From Maricaulis sp965228215 (lineage in GTDB: Bacteria > Pseudomonadota > Alphaproteobacteria > Caulobacterales > Maricaulaceae): a stretch of 64,000 nucleotides of DNA. The first letter of the stretch is position 1; every line of letters begins with the position of its first letter. The translations under genes and the position numbers were made by a program. A model generated the notes under the pieces. The model worked only from the letters and a program-made list of their open reading frames with translations. It ran no database searches and had not been told where the DNA came from. The stretch lies in NCBI GenBank assembly GCA_965228215.1, contig OZ245800.1, positions 2,108,001 through 2,172,000 on the forward strand. Reading direction: 5' to 3'. Shown one piece after another: positions 62,926 through 64,000 of this stretch.

Positions 62926-63456
62926 ATGGATTTCCAGGCCGTAACTACCGGCCTTCAGGAGTTCCTCGAGCGGGGAGGCCCCGTTCTGGTCGTCATCATG
63001 ATCACGACCTTTGTAATGTGGGCCTTCATTCTCGAGCGCTTCGCCTACTTCTACCTTTCCCATGAGGGAAATGCGAAGCGGGTGAAGCGGGAGTGGACAG
63101 CGCGGGCAGACAAGAAGTCTTGGCATGCCCATGCTATCCGCGACCAGCTCATCTCGGAGGTCAAGCAGAGCTGCGACCAGAATGTCGAGTTGGTGAAAAC
63201 CCTCGTCGCCGTCGCGCCTCTGTTCGGACTGTTGGGAACAGTGACCGGCATGGTCTCGGTTTTCGACGTAATGGCGATCTCGGGCTCGTCAGATGCACAG
63301 GCCATGTCGGCCGGTGTGTCGCGCGCCACGATCCCGACCATGGCAGGCATGGTGGCCTCACTTTCGGGCCTCATCTTTGCCAACCAGATTGAACGCCTGG
63401 CTCAGCGACGTGTCGCGAAGCTGGCGGACGAGCTGGAAATCGGTGAGGGAGCCTGA
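62926..63456 (+). CDS. exbB: ExbB-like proton channel protein
   Basis: 176 aa, the short form. Three helices: about 19-40, 96-118 (LVKTLVAVAPLFGLLGTVTGM) and 135-158 (ATIPTMAGMVASLSGLIFANQ). Forms the stator ring around ExbD. ATCGGAGGAAG precedes the start. 2 bp to exbD. Confidence 0.93.
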   Translation: MDFQAVTTGLQEFLERGGPVLVVIMITTFVMWAFILERFAYFYLSHEGNAKRVKREWTARADKKSWHAHAIRDQLISEVKQSCDQNVELVKTLVAVAPLFGLLGTVTGMVSVFDVMAISGSSDAQAMSAGVSRATIPTMAGMVASLSGLIFANQIERLAQRRVAKLADELEIGEGA

Positions 63457-63458
63457 CC

Positions 63459-63869
63459 ATGAGACGTCGTACCCATCGCGGAGATGACCAGGCCGAAGTG
63501 AACATGACGCCGATGCTCGACATCGTGTTCATCCTGCTCATCTTCTTCATCGTGACGGCAACATTCCTGTCGGAAGAAGGCATCGACATGCGTCCGCCTC
63601 CTCCGAACGAGGAAACGCCGCCGGATGATCCGAACCCGGTGATCCTGATCCAGGTTGACGGAGAGAATATCATCTTCGTGAACCAGGTCCGGACCGACGT
63701 GGACCGCGTGCTCTCCGCAGTGAACCGTTTCCGGGCTGAAGAGCCGGGCAGCGCCTCGCTGCTGGAAGTGGCCGACGAAGCGGATCACGGCATCATCGTG
63801 CAGCTCTGGGATGAGATGCAGGCCAATGGCGTGCCTGTCTCGATCCAGCGCCGCGAAGAGCAGAACTAG
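63459..63869 (+). CDS. exbD: ExbD biopolymer transport protein (copy 1)
   Basis: 136 aa. VNMTPMLDIVFILLIFFIVTATF contains the essential membrane Asp. Periplasmic part 45-136 with EEGIDMRPPPPNEETPP. Works with ExbB to energise TonB. Confidence 0.94.
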   Translation: MRRRTHRGDDQAEVNMTPMLDIVFILLIFFIVTATFLSEEGIDMRPPPPNEETPPDDPNPVILIQVDGENIIFVNQVRTDVDRVLSAVNRFRAEEPGSASLLEVADEADHGIIVQLWDEMQANGVPVSIQRREEQN

Positions 63870-63886
63870 GTCGGGGAGGAAGACAC

Positions 63887-64000
63887 ATGGCACGTCGCAA
63901 AAGCCGCGTGAATACCGACGAGGAAGAAGTCGAACTGAACATGACCCCGATGCTGGACGTCGTGTTCATCCTTCTGATCTTCTTCATCGTCACCTCCGTC
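63887..64000 (+). CDS. ExbD biopolymer transport protein (copy 2, partial)
   Basis: 38 codons to the window end: ELNMTPMLDVVFILLIFFIVTSV, again the ExbD membrane Asp. 17 bp after copy 1. Two tandem ExbD genes are usual for this TonB2-like arrangement; tonB and a TPR protein gene would be expected next. Confidence 0.9.
   Translation, partial: MARRKSRVNTDEEEVELNMTPMLDVVFILLIFFIVTSV

Overview
The window reads as a GC-rich alphaproteobacterial chromosome, most likely from the Maricaulales/Hyphomonadaceae (Maricaulis- or Oceanicaulis-like). This is inferred from gene content: an alphaproteobacterial NAD regulator (NadQ/COG4111 type), TIGR02301, DUF6165, an aroC / J-domain / pdxH neighbourhood, xseB-ispA-dxs, and a TonB energising system of the DUF3450-TtpC-ExbB-ExbD kind. 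I see no complete insertion sequence, prophage, integron or CRISPR array. Nearly all of the DNA is compact chromosomal coding sequence, often with ATGA or TGATG overlaps.

Layout. 1-8 kb: nadQ (cut by the window edge) with an HD hydrolase, two small proteins, a TolB-like lipoprotein, and two paralogous ketoacyl-ACP synthase III genes with an ammonium transporter between them. 8-14 kb: S-formylglutathione hydrolase, a methyltransferase, tag, ygfZ, then a GT9 glycosyltransferase / dihydroorotase-family / DUF6165 / HAD-like run. 14-19 kb: a MacA-MacB-like efflux operon with two separate permeases and a CPCC protein. 19-29 kb: metabolic and stress genes (NUDIX, VOC, bdhA, yaaA, a D-2-hydroxyacid dehydrogenase-like enzyme, Sua5-type tsaC), a YceI / cytochrome b561 / YceI operon and an acyl-CoA dehydrogenase.

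29-34 kb: DUF4870 and YbjQ proteins, two tandem signal peptidase I genes, SDR, histone-deacetylase-like and histidine phosphatase genes. 34-42 kb: xseB-ispA-dxs, then a membrane LytTR regulator with two secreted amidohydrolases, then tlyA. 42-46 kb: two secreted glycine-zipper proteins, one carrying a very long Arg/Asp repeat, flanking an AhpD-like gene and a large palindromic non-coding region. 45-51 kb: aroC, J-domain protein, pdxH, DUF1499, MBL hydrolase and an ATP-grasp-like protein. 51-60 kb: oppB-oppC and oppA, separated by two periplasmic paralogs, then DUF3667, SppA and two tRNAs (Pro-CGG, Gln-UUG). 60-64 kb: the DUF3450 / long ExbB (TtpC-like) / ExbB / ExbD / ExbD operon, cut by the window end.

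The most distinctive feature is a self-contained unit at 37.8-41.3 kb. A membrane-anchored LytTR transcription factor is followed by two near-identical 18-bp direct repeats with a 20-bp period, which is the geometry expected of a LytTR operator. Two paralogous secreted metallo-amidohydrolases follow. The unit sits between dxs and tlyA. Other points worth a second look are the large palindrome at 43.1 kb, the 11-residue charged repeat protein at 44-45.5 kb, the tandem signal peptidases, a dihydroorotase-family protein with Gln in place of a metal-binding His, and a hairpin that occludes the ribosome-binding site of the DUF3667 gene.
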